A DNA stretch of 64,000 bases from Myoxocephalus aenaeus (Eukaryota > Chordata > Actinopteri > Perciformes > Cottidae). Shown in pieces: positions 34,426 through 46,740 of this stretch. Location of the stretch: the NCBI GenBank assembly GCA_038501785.1, contig JBAMJR010000066.1, positions 525,001-589,000 of the forward strand. Reading direction: 5' to 3'. Made by a program: the position numbers and the translations under genes. Position 1 is the stretch's first letter; every line of letters begins with the position of its first letter. The notes under the pieces are model-generated. The model was not told where the DNA came from, did not search any database, and saw nothing but the letters and a program-made list of their open reading frames with translations.

Positions 34426-35991
34426 ATGTCCTCCCAAGTCCGACTGAGGTTGCTGCCGAGATCCAGATGCATGTTCGATGAGCCGGTTCAGGTGAAGGTG
34501 GACGGGCTGAGGTCCAGGCAGGTGGTCACCGTGAGAGCCAGATCCACCGACGAGAGGGGAGTGGTGTTCAGCTCCTCGGCCACCTACAGGGCCGATGGCA
34601 GCGGGGGGGTCGACCTGGAGAGGGACCCCTCTCTCAGCGGGAGCTACACCGGGGTGGAGCCCATGGGTCTGCTGTGGTCCATGAGGGCCGCCGCCCTGCA
34701 CAAGAGGTTTCAGAAGGCAAAGTCACTGGACCCCCACGTGGTGAAGTTCTCCGTGCACGAGGAGGAGGAGGAGGAGGAGGAAGGCAGGATGCTGGCACAG
34801 GCGACCAATGAGAGGCTTCTGATTGGAGACGGGGTCAGCCGGCGAACGATCAAAGACGGGAATATCCGCGGGGTCCTGTTCACTCCGCCAGGTTGGTTGC
34901 TTTGTCTCTTTCACATGATTTAGTTGCCGTGCGGTGGTTTTACTGTCATTTCCATCATTTTGACGGCATAAAAAACGTACGTGACTTTGTGTTCTCGCGT
35001 GTGCCTTTCGATCCAGGAGGCGGTCCGTTCCCCGCCGTGTTGGATCTGTACACTTTCGGAGGAGGTTTGTCGGAGAAGAGGGCCTCCCTGCTGGCCTGCC
35101 GAGGATTTGTGGTTCTGACCGTAGCGCTGTACGGTCATGATGACATGGCGAAGAACATCAAAGAGGTCCATCTGGATTATTTCGAGGAAGCCATAAGGTT
35201 TTTACAAAAGCAAAATGAGGTGAGTTGAACTAAACTAATCTCTGAGAATCTTGAATTTATTGTTTTTGGTAGTTCTGTACTCAGTGGCTCACATTTTCTG
35301 CTCCATTCATGTTTTTCTATCCGTGTGGCCTCACAAGAAATAATAAAGTGCAGCTGATAGTTTGCATGTTTTTCCCACACAGGTGGGCAGTAAAGGAGTT
35401 GGTGTGATATCCATTTCAAAAAGTGGAGATCTTGCACTATCGATAGCCTCTTACCTGCCAGGTGTTGCGGCCACAGTGTGGATCAATGGCTGCTCTGCCA
35501 ACACATTCTTACCCCTCTACTATAAGAAGAGACAGATCCTCTCTGCGTTAATGCTTGACATCAGCAAGATGATTCCCACTGAGTCCGGTGCCGCCATTAG
35601 CAAGAATGTTCTGCATGACCCGCTGGCAGAGGAGAACAAGGCCACGCTGGTCCCCGTTGAACGGGCCGAGGGACGTTTCCTCTTCGTGGCCTCGGAGGAC
35701 GACCTCAACTGGGACAGCAAGGCTTACCTGGACATGATGGCGGAGAGACTGCAGCGTCACGGGAAGGACAACTTTGAGAGCGTGTGTTACCCCGGAGCGG
35801 GGCATTACCTCGAGCCGCCTTACGGACCCTACTGCCGCTCCAGTTTTCACGGGGTTGTAGGCAGGCCGGTCCTGTGGGGTGGGGAGCCCAGGTCCCACGC
35901 AGCAGCGGAGGTCCACCTGTGGAAGAAGATCCAGGAGTTCTTCAGAACTCACCTGAGCTGTGACGCCACGCAGATGAAAGCTAAGATATAG
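34426..35991 (+). CDS. Acyl-CoA thioesterase / BAAT-family protein, copy 2
   Basis: Exons 34426-34891, 35017-35219 and 35383-35991 give 425 aa, with the same splice sites as copy 1. The catalytic Ser (SISKSG), Asp (ASEDDLNW) and His (PGAGHYLEPP) are kept. Differences from copy 1 that I noticed: a VHE insertion before the acidic run in exon 1, Leu to Phe in YTFGGG, AISK for VNGK, MAERL for MVERL, PGAGHY for PGVGHY next to the catalytic histidine, and MKAKI for IKAKI at the end. All are in frame, so both copies look functional. It is followed directly by the LINE, as in unit 1. Confidence 0.9.
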
Positions 35992-36059
35992 AGACACATA
36001 TGGAAGACAGATGTATGTCAGGTAAGATTGTGATGGAAAAAATGGATTGGAAGTCTGTC

Positions 36060-37626
36060 ATATACGTGTTTACTTTCCCTTTTTAAGCTGTGTCTATGTC
36101 TGTCTCTTATCCCTCGTGAGTGAGCAATTTAAGGAATTTTCAATCTCAAACAATATTTTATCTGATTATCAATCAGGTTTTAGAAAAAAACATAGTACAA
36201 TCACAGCAGCATTAAAGGTAGTAAACGATTGTATTGAATCTTTGGACAACCAGCACCACTGCAGCCCTTTTTATTGACTTGTCCAAGGCTTTTGACACTG
36301 TCGATCATGCAATAATGAAGCATAGACTTCTTACTATTGGACTGTCAGAACAAACTGTCTGTTGGTTTGACAATTATTTATCAAACAGATCACAGTGTTT
36401 CCAAGCGGAAGGCATCACCTCTAGCTCTAAGTAATAAAGGGTGTGCCCCAGGGTTCGGTCCTAGGACCACTTTTATTCACAATTGATATAAACAGTATCG
36501 GTCAAAATGCAAATGCAAATGTTCACTTTTATGCAGATGATACTGTTATTTACTGCTCTGCTCCTACACAGTATCAGGCTCTCTTTCAGTTGCAAAAAGC
36601 CTTTGATACTGTTCAACACACTTTGTATGAGTTGAAATTAATTTTGAATCCTGACAAAACAAAACTGATGATGTTTTCAAACTCAAAGAAAAAGCCACTG
36701 AACCTTCCAGCTATAATTACATTTCAGGGCAATGTGATTGAGTCTGTATCGTCATACAAATACTTGGGATTCTTAATTGATGATTCTCTCTCTTTTAAAC
36801 CTCACATTCAGCAACTTGTGAAGAAGTTGAAGGTGAGGCTGGGTTTCTATTTCAGAAATAAGTCTTGCTTTTCTTTTGATGCTAAAAAGAGACTTGTTGC
36901 TGCTACTTGTATGTCTGTGGTTGATTATGGTGATGTTTTATACATGCATGCATCTTCTCAATGTCTTCACTCTGTGGATACTGTCTACCATGGAGCGTTG
37001 AGGTTCATAACACATCTTAAGGCCCTTACTCACCATTGCTCCCTGTATGCTAGGGTTGGTTGGCATGCATTGTCCATCCGTAGACTAAATCATTGGCATG
37101 TCGTTATTTATAAGGCAATTCTGAATGTACTTCCATCTTATCTGTGTAAGTTAATGTATCATAAAAATGCTGGAAGCTACCGTCTTCGCTCTGTGACATA
37201 TGAGCAAGGCCTACTCTTGCTATCTGTCCCCAACGTCCATCTCGAAATGGGGAAAATTGGTTTTAGGTTTGCTGCTCCTGTGGCTTGGAATTTGCTGCAG
37301 ACTGATTTGGGTCTACGGGAGCCGGTCTCTTTAGGTGTTTTAAAAAATAGATTGAAAGAGTTGGAGGAAGGTTCATCTGGTTGTAGATGTTTTTGACTGA
37401 GGTATGTGCACCTGTGTGAACTAGGATATGATGACTTGAGTCTTAGTTTTTGTTTTTACTCGTGCTGTGATCTAAAAATGTTCTGTCACTGTTTTATGTT
37501 GTATGTCTGAAACTTTGTTTAATGTGCTACTGCTGTCTTGGCCAGGACAGTCTTGTAAAGGAGATTTTTAATCTCAATGAAGCTTTTCCTGTTTAAATAC
37601 ATTTTAAATAAAAATTAATTAATTAT
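36060..37626 (+). mobile_element. 5'-truncated L2/CR1-like LINE, dead (unit 2)
   Basis: Same insertion as 7740-9190. The long frame 36443-37396 holds PQGSVLGPLLF, HFYADDTVIY and the RT C-terminal region, including a 124-bp stretch lost in unit 1. Here the frame is broken by a 2-bp deletion near 36262 and a 4-bp deletion near 36430, both absent from unit 1. The lesions in the two units are therefore independent. Confidence 0.85.
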
Positions 37627-37685
37627 ACCGGCATGAGTGAACTTGAGCTTCACCTTTTTCTAACACCTTGTCTTGTAACTGGAAG

Positions 37686-37729
37686 ACCAGGTGTGTGTTA
37701 ACATGTTAAAATGTTAACACACACCTGGT
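37686..37729. repeat. Perfect 19-bp hairpin
   Basis: ACCAGGTGTGTGTTAACAT, a 6-base loop, and its exact reverse complement. In unit 1 (around 9250-9290) the left arm is altered, so the perfect palindrome exists only here. Confidence 0.7.
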
Positions 37730-38268
37730 AGATTTGATGTATTTATGATTCTAACTACACAATTAAAACGTAGACTTTTTATCGCTACGTTTAAAAACTG
37801 ATTTTAGGTTTGTGCCAATCGTTATTTCTTTACAGTTTGACAAGTTCTTCTTTTACAAAAGACGTGATGTTGTGTCTCTTTTCAAAAGGCTGCTGTTGTG
37901 TCTGTGTGCGGTTGTCGTCCCGCTGCACAGACAAAAGCAGATTAAGACTAGAATCATCATTTATCTTGCATCATAAGAGCCCCTGTTTTGGGGTGTTTCA
38001 ATGTCAGCCAATAAAGAATAAGAATAATACCATCGAAAATAGATACAAGGATACGGCCTCCTGTTCAAAGACAATGTCTACATCGCTGGACTGAGGTTAT
38101 GTAAATAGCTAAACAAATAGAATAAGTCATTTCAGAGTTCAAGTTCACTGCATTCCTGATAATAAACGTTGCATTAGACAAAAAAATAGGATCAACTTTG
38201 AGTCATTTGTATTCATTTCTCAAGCAAAAATGTCAAACATTCACTGGTTTCCACTTCTCCAATGAGAG

Positions 38269-38353
38269 GTTCTATTTCTTCCTTACTGACCGCCAGAGGC
38301 AGTGCTTAACACCGGATATCTTCCGTCTCGAGTATTTATAACAACAAAGTCAC
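38269..38353 (+). mobile_element. Solo terminal fragment of a DIRS-type element (unit 2)
   Basis: Begins GTTCTATTTCTTCCTTACTG, matching the exact end of the complete DIRS element, and runs to AACAACAAAGTCAC. Counterpart of 9829-9912. Confidence 0.6.
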
Positions 38354-39746
38354 AGGACCTGTGTCCACAGCAGAACCGGTTTCCACAGTAGCAGAGTGCT
38401 CCCGCTCAGAGTTACTGGTAGGACACCAGGGCCCTGTTTCTCGTACCTGGCTAAACAAAGTCAAGCAAATGTCCTATTATCCAGCTTAAATTAGCGAGAT
38501 GATTGACATCAGGCTATCTGGGTTTCTCCACGGAAGATCCGTGCTGAAACGGTCTCGTTAATTCTAACCAGACGTCAGTCATCTGGATAAATGCGCGTGT
38601 CCGCTCCTCTTCAGAAGGGATAATAATCGAGCACTGACACCACGATGTTCTAACAGTACAATGGCAAATAAACTCAGAGGAACCTCTTTTTATTTCTCCG
38701 ATGAGAAGCAGGAGATGATCATGAAGACATATGAGGAAGTCAATACCTTAATCATTCACAGCAAACGTGTTGTGAATATTCGCAACGCGTTTGCAACGTT
38801 TTTGGTGTGAATGCAGCATAACACCGGCCCGCTGCGAGACATAAGTGTCGCAAATATATCAGACAAGTTAAATGTGTCAGTTTTGGGAAAATGTATCGGC
38901 TAAGTTTAAGTCCTTCATCACCCAAATCAATCAGAATATATTTATTTAAATGTATCTGCTGCCAGTTGTATACTAATTAATATATACTTATGAGGATATA
39001 TGTACTGTATGTGCATATGTATCATGTACTATGTGTATACACATGTATGTGTAGACTACCACATAACTAGGAGTTTGAATATGTGTATGGGCGGATCAGT
39101 ATATATGTATTATTCATAATCAGAAATTCAATCAATTGAAGCAGTGAAAAGAAATTGTGTGTGATTCTCTGCATTCTTATCATGAGTCCACCTTAATCAT
39201 GTTCTACAATAATGATATGTATGGTGTACTAATAACACTGTCATATAATTATGAGTCCTTTCAACACATCCATAAGTTTCTTAAGCGCTAAATAAACTTA
39301 AGAACAGCGCGGCATGCAGCGGGTGATAGTCTCTGTCTGTGAGACGGGCGATCGGCTGCGCCTGTGGTGATCAGTGTCCACGGCTCGAGACGCTCTCATA
39401 AATAAATGATTCCTTGAAGGCAGAATCTATAGCGCCACGTACAGGAAGTCATGAGGATGTGAGGACGGATCTTGGCGATTTCAAAGAACTCTCTCCCAAT
39501 AAAACTAATATAACTAATATCGCTCCTTCATCAATGAGGAAGGGAGCTGCCTTTTTTGTCCGGTGGGAGTGGCCAGCTTATCCAGTGAATTTCAGTTAGC
39601 CTGCCAGGGAGCAGGTTTACAGGGAGCAGGTTTACATTGTTGGCTGTGTTGCTATGGTGATTTATCTAAGCTTGCTTCGAGAAACTGAATAAGCCTGACC
39701 TACGTCATCTTATCCTGACAATTAGCCCGCTAACTCAGTAAACCAG

Positions 39747-40668
39747 AGGCCTGTCTCACGAAGCTGGATTAACATACCCGGGGTTTCCCTCAGTTATCCA
39801 GCTGCACTTAAACAGATGTCCGCGGTCTCGCTTATTGGTCTCACGAAGCCGGTTATCAACTCGTTAAGTGAACCCAGGAGCGTCTCATCTAGATCTGTGG
39901 TCGTGCACATAAAAGGGGCGGAGTTAACTCCGTTACACCAATTGTGCACCATGGAGAAGCCGCCGAGAGCAACGTATTTTATAACGGAGGAGCAAACCAT
40001 AATCTTAAGAATGTACGAAAAATATAGAGAAAGAATACAAGCAAAAAGCAACACTGCTGCAGCAGCCAGAAGCCGCAAGGAATCGTGGGAAAAAAATCGC
40101 CGACTCCGTCAATGCATAAATTACTGGGATTGTAATATTAAATCACTGTCTCAAATGTATGTGCCTATTTTGATTATCTTTTCGTTTTAACAATTTAACC
40201 TCATTTCAGTTGCAACCCCAGTGGAGCTAAAATAACATGGGCGCAAGTTAAAAGGTAACAGTAAATTCAAACTGTCATACACTTACAAGCAATCTGTTGG
40301 TGCTGATCATGCATTAAAGAGGAAGAAATCTTTTGCCACTTCTCATGTCGGCCACTGAGGAGGCAACAGATGAAGAGACGCTCTCTGGAGCGCTGCTCTT
40401 ACTATCCGTGCGCCTTCCTCAACGGGATTCTGTAGAAATGGGCAGGTCGTTTTTCCAAGACAATGATTGGCCAGTAGGCGGACTTATAGACCCGCTGAGA
40501 TCTTATCCGGGAACTTAACCTGCTCCGGAGCAGGTTAGGCGTTCAGCGTAAGTTACCGGGGCAACGTACCCCGCTAAGAAGTGAACCAGCTTCGTGAGAC
40601 GGGAAAACCCAGAAGTTAATCCAGAAGTTACCTCGCTAAACCGAAATCCAGCTTCGTGAGACAGGCCT
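39747..40668. mobile_element. Nested PIF/Harbinger-like element with Myb/SANT-like ORF
   Basis: The ends AGGCCTGTCTCACGAAGC and GCTTCGTGAGACAGGCCT are inverted repeats. Comparison with unit 1 (AAACCAG|GTACGAG) gives a 3-bp target duplication, CAG. The element is 922 bp with no transposase seen, so it is non-autonomous. It inserted after the two units separated. Confidence 0.75.
39951..40190 (+). CDS. Myb/SANT-like protein fragment of the nested element
   Basis: A frame from the ATG of MEKPPRATYFITEEQTIILR, 79 codons. The start (FITEEQTIILRMYEKYRERI, then KSNTAAAARSRKESWEKNRR) matches the pattern of the Myb/SANT-like DNA-binding protein that PIF/Harbinger elements encode beside their transposase. 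It reads on into hydrophobic VPILIIFSF, so the C-terminus is probably truncated or the exon ends earlier. Confidence 0.5.
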   Translation: MEKPPRATYFITEEQTIILRMYEKYRERIQAKSNTAAAARSRKESWEKNRRLRQCINYWDCNIKSLSQMYVPILIIFSF

Positions 40669-41034
40669 CAGGTACGAGAAACAGGGCCCTGATTCCACTG
40701 AGCATCACAGACTCTTTGGCACTTAAAAACAATATCCGATGTAAACAAACGGTCGCGTAACGTCTACGTCATCAGAACGCGTCAGCTGTCCTCGTGAATG
40801 TCGCCAAATGGAACAGTTCCCGTTTTCCCATCATATCTTTTTTATATCAGTTCGTTAAAATATATATACATTTTTGTTTTACTATTTAAGGTGCTACAGA
40901 GTACTTCCCTATTTTCGTTGGGGTTTGTTGTTGACTGGGGTCTTGACGTGAAAGTGGGTAAACGTGAAGGATTCTGGGAAACTGAGTTCAGGTGCTCTAC
41001 TTTGTCTGCAGAATGGACTCGTTCTTTGTTTCCT

Positions 41035-41230
41035 GCTGAGTTCTGCAAACTCAAATAGACATACGTAGTTTCAGGAGCATTGGGTTGAATTATGTGTTTA
41101 ATTCTTAAACTCATTTTGTGTGCATCCGATTTTTCTTCACCTGTCAATCAAACGTTATGGGCGGTACTTTGACATCTTCTCATTATTGTTCTGTAAATAT
41201 GTTTGAGTTTCTTCCTGTGTCTGTTTAGCC
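41035..41230 (+). pseudogene. Relic of a TRIM 3' end upstream of TRIM 2a
   Basis: AEFCKLK-stop at 41035-41058, followed by TRIM-type 3'UTR sequence. Counterpart of 11645. Confidence 0.6.
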
Positions 41231-42133
41231 ATGGAGGCCATCACTGAACTGAAAATTGTAAATCTTTTCATTAAATTGACAGTTATTTGTTTGGCTAAAG
41301 AAACAATTGATTTCTACTAGAAGGGCCACTTTTGCTGAACACTGTGTGTGTGTGCGTCTGAAAGCAAGTCATCGAGACACAATCGTTTATGGTTGCTGGA
41401 GATTCTTGTTGTTCCGGAGGAGTTTTCTCAGCTTTTACAACAGGGGAAATATTTTAATATCAACACACAAACATGTGCAGATTATATCAGGTCCAGTCAT
41501 GAAGTCATGAAATGAATATATGTGGATCTAGAAACGCTGCTTTGGATCAAGATGATATTATGAGATTAAACTCTTTTGTTGCAAATGCTTTAAGTAGATC
41601 ATTAAATATGAAAGAGAGGTATTACACAGCAAATGTAAATGTTTCATATTAGTTTAGTTTGATAACTCTTTTATCAGCCATCTGTTTTTAAGAAGTAAAA
41701 GAAAACAGAACAAAGTGATGTTATAGAGAAATATGGAGCCATCACAAAAGCCTGAAGAGACAAGAAATATGTAACTAAATAAATCAAATGTTTCAAACAT
41801 GGAGCAGGTTTTAACCGAGTCTCCGTCTGTAAATGAGGGAACAAAGTTCACATTCACAGCGCTGCTCCTCTTCCTGGAATGAACCACAGCTTGATAAGCC
41901 CTCCCTCTTCCTCCTGCTCTCAAACACAGCAGCTGCACTCTGTCCACTCATGTCCTCGTTCCCTCCCCTTCAGATCTACAGTTTTAGAGATGGGTGTAAC
42001 CAACATGGTGGTGAAGCAATAGAGCTGACAGGCCCCGTTCACTGAACCAGCACATGTTGTTCAGATCAGAAGTCAAAGCAGAGTCGCTTCTCAGGAAGTG
42101 AAACTCAGACAGTCGTTGCTACTGAGAGGTGAA

Positions 42134-43813
42134 ATGGAGCAGAAAGGAGTTCAGCTGGATCGGGAAACCTTCTCTTGTTCCATCTGTCTGGATCTACTGA
42201 AGGATCCGGTGACTACTCCCTGTGGACACAGCTACTGCATGAACTGTATTAAAGCCCACTGGGACGAAGAGGATGGTAAGAAACTCCACAGCTGCCCTCA
42301 GTGTAGGCAGACCTTCACACCGAGGCCTGTCCTGCTGAAAAACACCATGTTAGCAGATTTAGTGGAGGAGCTGAAGAAGACTGGACTCCAAGCTGCTGCT
42401 GCTGATCACTGCTATGCTGGACCTGAAGATGTGGCCTGTGATGTCTGCACTGGGAGGAGACGGAAAGCCATCAAGTCCTGTCTGGTCTGTCTGGTCTCTT
42501 ATTGTGAGGAACACCTCCAGCGTCATTATGATGTACCTCAATTTAAGAAACACAAGCTGGTGGACCCGTCCAAGAAGCTCCAGGAGAACATCTGCTCTCG
42601 TCACGACGAGGTGATGAAGATGTTCTGCCGTACTGATCAGCAGTGTATCTGTTACCTCTGCTCTGTGGAGGAACATAAAGGCCACGACACAGTCTCAGCT
42701 GCAGCAGAAAGGACCGAGAGGCAGAGAGAGCTGGAGGGGAGTCGACTAAACATCCAGCAGAGAATCCAGGACAGAGAGAAGGACGTGAAGCTGCTCCATC
42801 AGGAGGTGGAGGCCGTCAATCTCTCAGCTGATGAAGCGGTGAAGGACAGCGAGAAGATCTTCACCGAGCTGATCCGTCTCATGGAGAACAGAAGCTCCCA
42901 TGTGAAGCAGCAGGTCAGATCCCGGCAGAAAAGTGAAGTGAGTCGAGTCAAAGAGCTTCAGGAGAAGCTGGAGCAGGAGATCGCTGAGCTGAAGAGGAAA
43001 GACGCTGAGCTGAAGCTGCTCTCACACACAGAGGATCACAACCAGTTTCTACACAACTACCCCTCACTGTCACCACTCGGAGAATCTACAGACTCCACCG
43101 GCATCCATATCCGTCCTCTGAGCTACTTTGAGGACGTGACGGCGGCTGTGTCAGAAGTCAGAGATAAACTACAGGACGTCCTGAGGGACGAGTGGACAAA
43201 CGTCTCACTGGCAGTGACTGAAGTGGACGTTTTACTGTCACATTCACAAGCAGAGCCCAAGACCAGAGCTGGATTCTTAAGGTATTCACGTGAAATCACT
43301 CTGGATCCAAACACAGCACACACATATCTGTTATTATCTGAGGGGAACAGAAAAGCAACAGTAATGAAGGAACAACAGTCTTATTCTAGTCACACAGACA
43401 GGTTCACTAGTTGTGGTCAGGTCCTGAGTAGAGAGAGTCTGACTGGACGTTGTTACTGGGAGGTGGAGTGGAGAGGAGAAGTTCATGTAGCAGTCTCATA
43501 CAAGAATATCATCAGAACAGGGAGCATTCATGAATGTCTGTTTGGATGGAATGACAAATCTTGGGCGTTACGTTGTGACAAAAGCAGTTTTACATTGTTG
43601 TACAACAAAATCAAAGCTCCCGTCTCTGGTCCTCCGTCCTCCAGAGTAGGAGTGTACCTGGATCACAGAGCAGGTATTCTGTCCTTCTACAGCGTCTCTG
43701 AAACCATGACTCTCCTCCACAGAGTCCAGACCACATTCACTCAGCCTCTCTATGCTGGAGTTAGGATTTATCACAATTATGGAGACACTGCTGAGTTCTG
43801 TCAACTCAAATAG
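42134..43813 (+). CDS. RING/B-box/coiled-coil/PRY-SPRY TRIM protein (TRIM 2a)
   Basis: 559 aa from the ATG of MEQKGVQLDRETFSC. It keeps all RING cysteines and the histidine, both B-box-like motifs, the coiled coil, and a PRY-SPRY ending AEFCQLK. The coiled coil is essentially the same as in TRIM 1, while the SPRY loops differ (SCGQVLS; GEVHVAVSYKNIIRTGSIHE; GWNDKSWALRCDKSSF; GVRIYHNYGD). The RING has KAHWDEED instead of QSFWDEED. The coding region is single-exon. It keeps the upstream GGAAGTGAAACT motif. It is probably an E3 ligase with a changed SPRY binding surface. Confidence 0.92.
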   Translation: MEQKGVQLDRETFSCSICLDLLKDPVTTPCGHSYCMNCIKAHWDEEDGKKLHSCPQCRQTFTPRPVLLKNTMLADLVEELKKTGLQAAAADHCYAGPEDVACDVCTGRRRKAIKSCLVCLVSYCEEHLQRHYDVPQFKKHKLVDPSKKLQENICSRHDEVMKMFCRTDQQCICYLCSVEEHKGHDTVSAAAERTERQRELEGSRLNIQQRIQDREKDVKLLHQEVEAVNLSADEAVKDSEKIFTELIRLMENRSSHVKQQVRSRQKSEVSRVKELQEKLEQEIAELKRKDAELKLLSHTEDHNQFLHNYPSLSPLGESTDSTGIHIRPLSYFEDVTAAVSEVRDKLQDVLRDEWTNVSLAVTEVDVLLSHSQAEPKTRAGFLRYSREITLDPNTAHTYLLLSEGNRKATVMKEQQSYSSHTDRFTSCGQVLSRESLTGRCYWEVEWRGEVHVAVSYKNIIRTGSIHECLFGWNDKSWALRCDKSSFTLLYNKIKAPVSGPPSSRVGVYLDHRAGILSFYSVSETMTLLHRVQTTFTQPLYAGVRIYHNYGDTAEFCQLK

Positions 43814-44392
43814 ACAGAAGTGATTTAAGGGACAGCAGGTTAAATTCTGTGTTTTAATTCTTAAACTCATTTTGTTTCCATCATTGTTCTTCAGAGGTGA
43901 TTGTTCTTCACCTGTCAATCAAACATTGTGGGCGGTACTTTGACGTCTTGTCATTATTGTTGTGTAGATGTTTGAGTTTCTTGAGGTGGCGCTCCTTCCT
44001 GTGTCTGTTTAGTCATGGAGGCTCTCACTGCTCATGATGATCTTTGTTTACCTGAACTCATATTTCTCTGCAGGAAAATGTAAACTTCTCTGAGCTCTAA
44101 ATGTTTGATGAATATTGTTATTGATGTATTTGTTTCTTCCTCTGCATGGGTCTTAAAGAGAGAAAGCACCAGAGCTTCTTTATCGTAGATATTTTATTCT
44201 CACCACTTTCTGTAAAGTATTCTATCTTTACATTTGTGAGACTAAATGTTGTTGTTGTCTGAATCAACATATAAATGATGTACTGGAACAGTAAAAAACA
44301 AATAATGATAAAATAAAGTAAATATTTATATTTCTCTACTGATCTGTGCTATAAATGTAATTTATATATGATTCCAATCATTTCAAGCAATT

Positions 44393-44567
44393 TTATAATC
44401 AAAATCGTTGAATTTGTGCATGTCCTGTTCAAACAGAGAGGAGACACGTGAGGTGTGCCTCACCTCAGATTGCGCAATCCCTCACAAACTGGTTAAGCGC
44501 ATGCCTTTTGCTTTCTCATTGTTTGTCACCACTGTAATATGTGTAGACACTTGTATTATATGTCATT
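44393..44567 (+). repeat. Direct repeat, left copy
   Basis: About 170 bp beginning TTTATAATCAAAATCGTTGA and including GAGGAGACACGTGAGGTGTG; near-identical to 46741-46918. Confidence 0.8.
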
Positions 44568-44861
44568 TATTTCCATAGAATAGGTTGTATAAGTTTCCCA
44601 CCCAAAACGCTACAGAGACTGTGTCTGCCCCACGGCCACTTAGGTTAATTAAATCAAAATTGAACAGAAAAAGAAAATACAACATAACCTCATACAAATT
44701 ATTGCAAAAGTGCAACAAAATAGAATAATTAAATGTGGACTCTTAAACATTAGATCTGTCATCTAAAGCTGTATTAGTAAAATATTTTATCAGATGATCA
44801 TATTGATTTATTCTGTCTAAAAGCGGGCTGTGTCATTGTAACGACGCACCACCGTTACTAG

Positions 44862-44990
44862 GGGTGGGAATCACCAGAGGTCCCACGATACGATATTATC
44901 ACGATACGATATTATCACGATACTGCTATATGCTGAGTATTGCGATATATTACGATTTACTACCTGTTTTTAATCTGCAAATTGTCCCCA
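44862..44990. mobile_element. Possible DNA-element terminus with CACGATA repeats
   Basis: GGGGTGGGAATCACCAGAGG, then repeated CACGATACGATATTAT, a terminal pattern seen in many fish non-autonomous DNA elements. No matching right end was found, so this is a fragment at best. Confidence 0.3.
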
Positions 44991-45956
44991 AAAGAAAACT
45001 GTGTCAACACATGTTATCTAATAAGATAAAGTTTTCAGTCTGTTCTTCAAACTTCAATAATTTTTATTGCAGCAAAATGGGATTGTCAAGCACACAAACT
45101 GACCAACACTGTCATAAATGTTGCACCAGACAAACTGAACTGTTTGTACTTGTCTACATGGTCGCGTCGTTCAACGTCATCCACCATGGAAATAACGACT
45201 ATTTCTGCTTTATACTTGTGGAAACCCCAAAAACGTCAGATCATCAAACTCCCTCGTGTCTGGGTTCATAATATTATCCGTACTGTCGTGTTCAAAAATC
45301 TTCAGAAGGACAATAAGGACGTCGTAGATAGGTAGTTATAATAAAACAGATTTATTTAAGGAAAGAATACGTTGTGATACAGGATACGGTCTCAGCTGAG
45401 GTCTTTTCAGTTTCCAGTGCACAGACTGCAAGCAGTTAGCTGCACATTCCTCTAAAAAGCCCTGAACTTAGCATGTCGGTAGTTAATATACTGTTTACAA
45501 AGAATGGAGTGACTTCACCCTATTGGTCGAACAGGCAATACATTGGTGCATAGTTTGCACATAGGCGAAGCCCTCTTCAGGTTGGTTTCTAGTGTTGCGC
45601 AAGCGAGTCCACGCCTCTTGGCACGTGATCCCAGTCTTGCTTCTTTGTTTACGTGTGGTACGGTTACTATGTGATGGCGGCCGCCATTTTAGTCAGTCCA
45701 GTAACAGTGAAATCCATTACATAGTTTACTATCATGGCAGCACAATGAGGTATTTATGCTGAAACGTTCTACTCTGTCTATATACATCCAGTGTCAGTGA
45801 GATCCATTTCATGGTTTTACAATTACAGAGGCACAAGGAGACGTTACGTTGAATGCATTAATGTTGTTACTGATACACATTGATATGAAACTAAACAGAC
45901 TTCAAGTTATGACTTTCTAAGTATTGTAATTTGCACAGACATTTCTTTAACCCTCG

Positions 45957-46390
45957 TAATGTCCTCCTGTTTGCCTACACCTTTTGTCCTCTGGGGTAAA
46001 AAATGACCCCGCCTGGTTTGACTGTTATTTAAAACATAAAGTATAAATTGTCAATCAATTCAGTTGTACACCTTTAGTCTTACTTCAGTCCAACCCATTA
46101 ACACAATTGTTCTCTTTCTTTTTGGAATTTAGGGCCAATAGACCTTGTTTATAAAAAAGTATACCCTGTTTTTGAGTGGAAATGAAATGGAACCAATTCA
46201 TTATTTTGACTTTATATTCTTTTGACTATTTTACTTATTACAGAGTGGTACATGTCAAAGTTTAGTGAGGATGCTGCTTTTGAAACACTTCAATTTTTCT
46301 AATGGCAGCAGATAATCACACCTGCTGTCCTTTGGGGTCAAAAATGACCCCGCCTGGTTTGGCTGTTATTTAAAGAATATAAAGTGGATA
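45957..46390. mobile_element. piggyBac-like terminal fragment
   Basis: TTAA is followed by CCCTCGTAATGTCCTCCTGT. A motif (GGTAAAAAATGACCCCGCCT, then TTTGACTGTTATTTAAA) recurs about 350 bp later as GGTCAAAAATGACCCCGCCT. The TTAA-CCCT start is typical of piggyBac-type ends. No right terminus was seen. Confidence 0.35.
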
Positions 46391-46740
46391 CATTCCCCAA
46401 TTCTTTGTTACATGTTAATAACAACTTCATTCAAACACATTAACAGCATTTATTTATTCTATTTTAAATTGAAGGCCATTAAGACCTAATTTACATGAAC
46501 TTTTACCTTGTTTGTGAGTAAAAAAAGAAGAAGAAAAGATCAATTATTCTGACTAAAGTTAACATTCAGAGTCTTGTGTGTTGATAGATCATCACCGACT
46601 GGTATATGTCAAAGTTTAGTGAGGATGCTGTTTTTAAAACACTTTAAAACACACCTCTGTGTTTCAACTTTTTAGTCAACTTATTACCTGACATAAAAGT
46701 CAATATTCTTTACCAAAACGTTTGACTTTTCAAAACTAAA

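Larger units (their letters stand above)
38429..40689. mobile_element. PIF/Harbinger-like element (unit 2), split by a nested element
   Basis: Same inverted repeats as 9988-11307 (GGGCCCTGTTTCTCGTACCT). The Myb/SANT-like remnant is at 38661-38810. A second element is inserted within its right terminal repeat at 39747-40668. Confidence 0.65.
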
